Source: an uncultured Lachnospiraceae bacterium
GTDB taxonomy: Bacteria > Bacillota_A > Clostridia > Lachnospirales > Lachnospiraceae
Length of the DNA stretch: 6,280 nt
Direction: 5' to 3'
Assembly: GCA_947175285.1 (NCBI GenBank)
Contig: CAMWMM010000303.1
Location: 1-6,280 of the forward strand
In this document: positions 6,229-6,280 of the stretch, piece by piece
Layout of the letters: each line of letters starts with the position of its first letter
Position numbering within the stretch: position 1 is the first letter of the stretch
The notes under the pieces: generated by a model
The model's input: only the letters and a program-made list of their open reading frames with translations
Database searches by the model: none
What the model was told of the DNA's origin: nothing
Made by a program: the position numbers and the translations under genes

Positions 6229-6280
6229 GCTTCATAATTTTACATCTTTTGTTAATGAAGCCTCCTTTCTCACCATCCAC

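Larger units (their letters stand above)
6046..6280. other. Probable rodent host DNA joined to the bacterial contig (assembly chimera)
   Basis: The approximate left edge is set where CheR similarity stops. The stretch has a single CpG (6177-6178), against nine in the 235 bases before it, and holds no credible bacterial gene. It contains a SINE-like block (see the repeat entry), flanked by A/T-rich sequence without family resemblance (6046-6122 and ~6229-6280). CpG depletion and a rodent SINE together point to mammalian nuclear DNA. Bacterial acquisition of host DNA is conceivable but much less likely than a misjoin in a gut sample. The exact breakpoint could lie several bases either side of 6046. 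Confidence 0.85.

Noticed and set aside
6083..6280. Open frame on the - strand covering the end of the window (contains GSQGSNLRPQ and QVWWQG)
   Set aside because: It is the antisense translation of the SINE. Similar peptides appear in spurious mammalian protein predictions. It is open at the window edge and has no bacterial family resemblance.
1..6280. CRISPR arrays, toxin-antitoxin pairs, phage or bacterial insertion sequences
   Set aside because: No direct-repeat array, transposase, integrase or small paired genes were seen on either strand.

Overview
The window is mostly a dense, co-directional gene run (all + strand, about 1-6045) from a Gram-positive anaerobe of the class Clostridia. 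Lachnospiraceae is the most likely family. The grounds are the gene order cmk-ispH-S1, the four-domain S1 protein, strong GGAGG-type ribosome binding sites, moderate-to-low GC, and a chemotaxis gene (cheR) suggesting a motile organism. The organism assignment is inference from gene content and protein style; no marker RNA is present.

Layout: (1) 3' part of a TetR/AcrR-type regulator, cut by the window start; (2) a MurR/RpiR-type regulator with a sugar-phosphate-binding SIS domain; (3) a BaiN/RdsA (HI0933-like) flavoprotein overlapping it by 4 nt; (4) cytidylate kinase cmk; (5) ispH, the last enzyme of the MEP isoprenoid pathway; (6) an S1-domain protein whose start and Shine-Dalgarno lie inside the end of ispH, overlapping by 20 nt out of frame; (7) a CheR chemotaxis methyltransferase. 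Gaps are 31 nt or less throughout and no terminator is visible between genes, so genes 2-6 at least look like one transcriptional run. cmk, ispH and S1 supply nucleotide precursors, isoprenoid precursors and an mRNA-binding translation protein, a known housekeeping cluster in Clostridia. The regulators, the flavoprotein and cheR have no obvious functional link to it.

The last ~235 bases (about 6046-6280) do not look bacterial. Positions ~6123-6228 closely resemble a muroid-rodent SINE of the B3 type (B2 superfamily, tRNA-derived), with recognisable RNA polymerase III A and B boxes and the characteristic ACCCACATGGTGGAA block. The stretch has one CpG against nine in the preceding 235 bases, and bacterial CheR homology appears to end at its left edge. 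The simplest reading is a chimeric contig: a mouse (or other rodent) gut bacterium joined to host DNA in assembly or library preparation. The C-terminal ~12 residues of the CheR reading frame are therefore probably not authentic.

I found no undescribed biological system here. The bacterial part is ordinary housekeeping sequence, and the surprise is the host-like tail.
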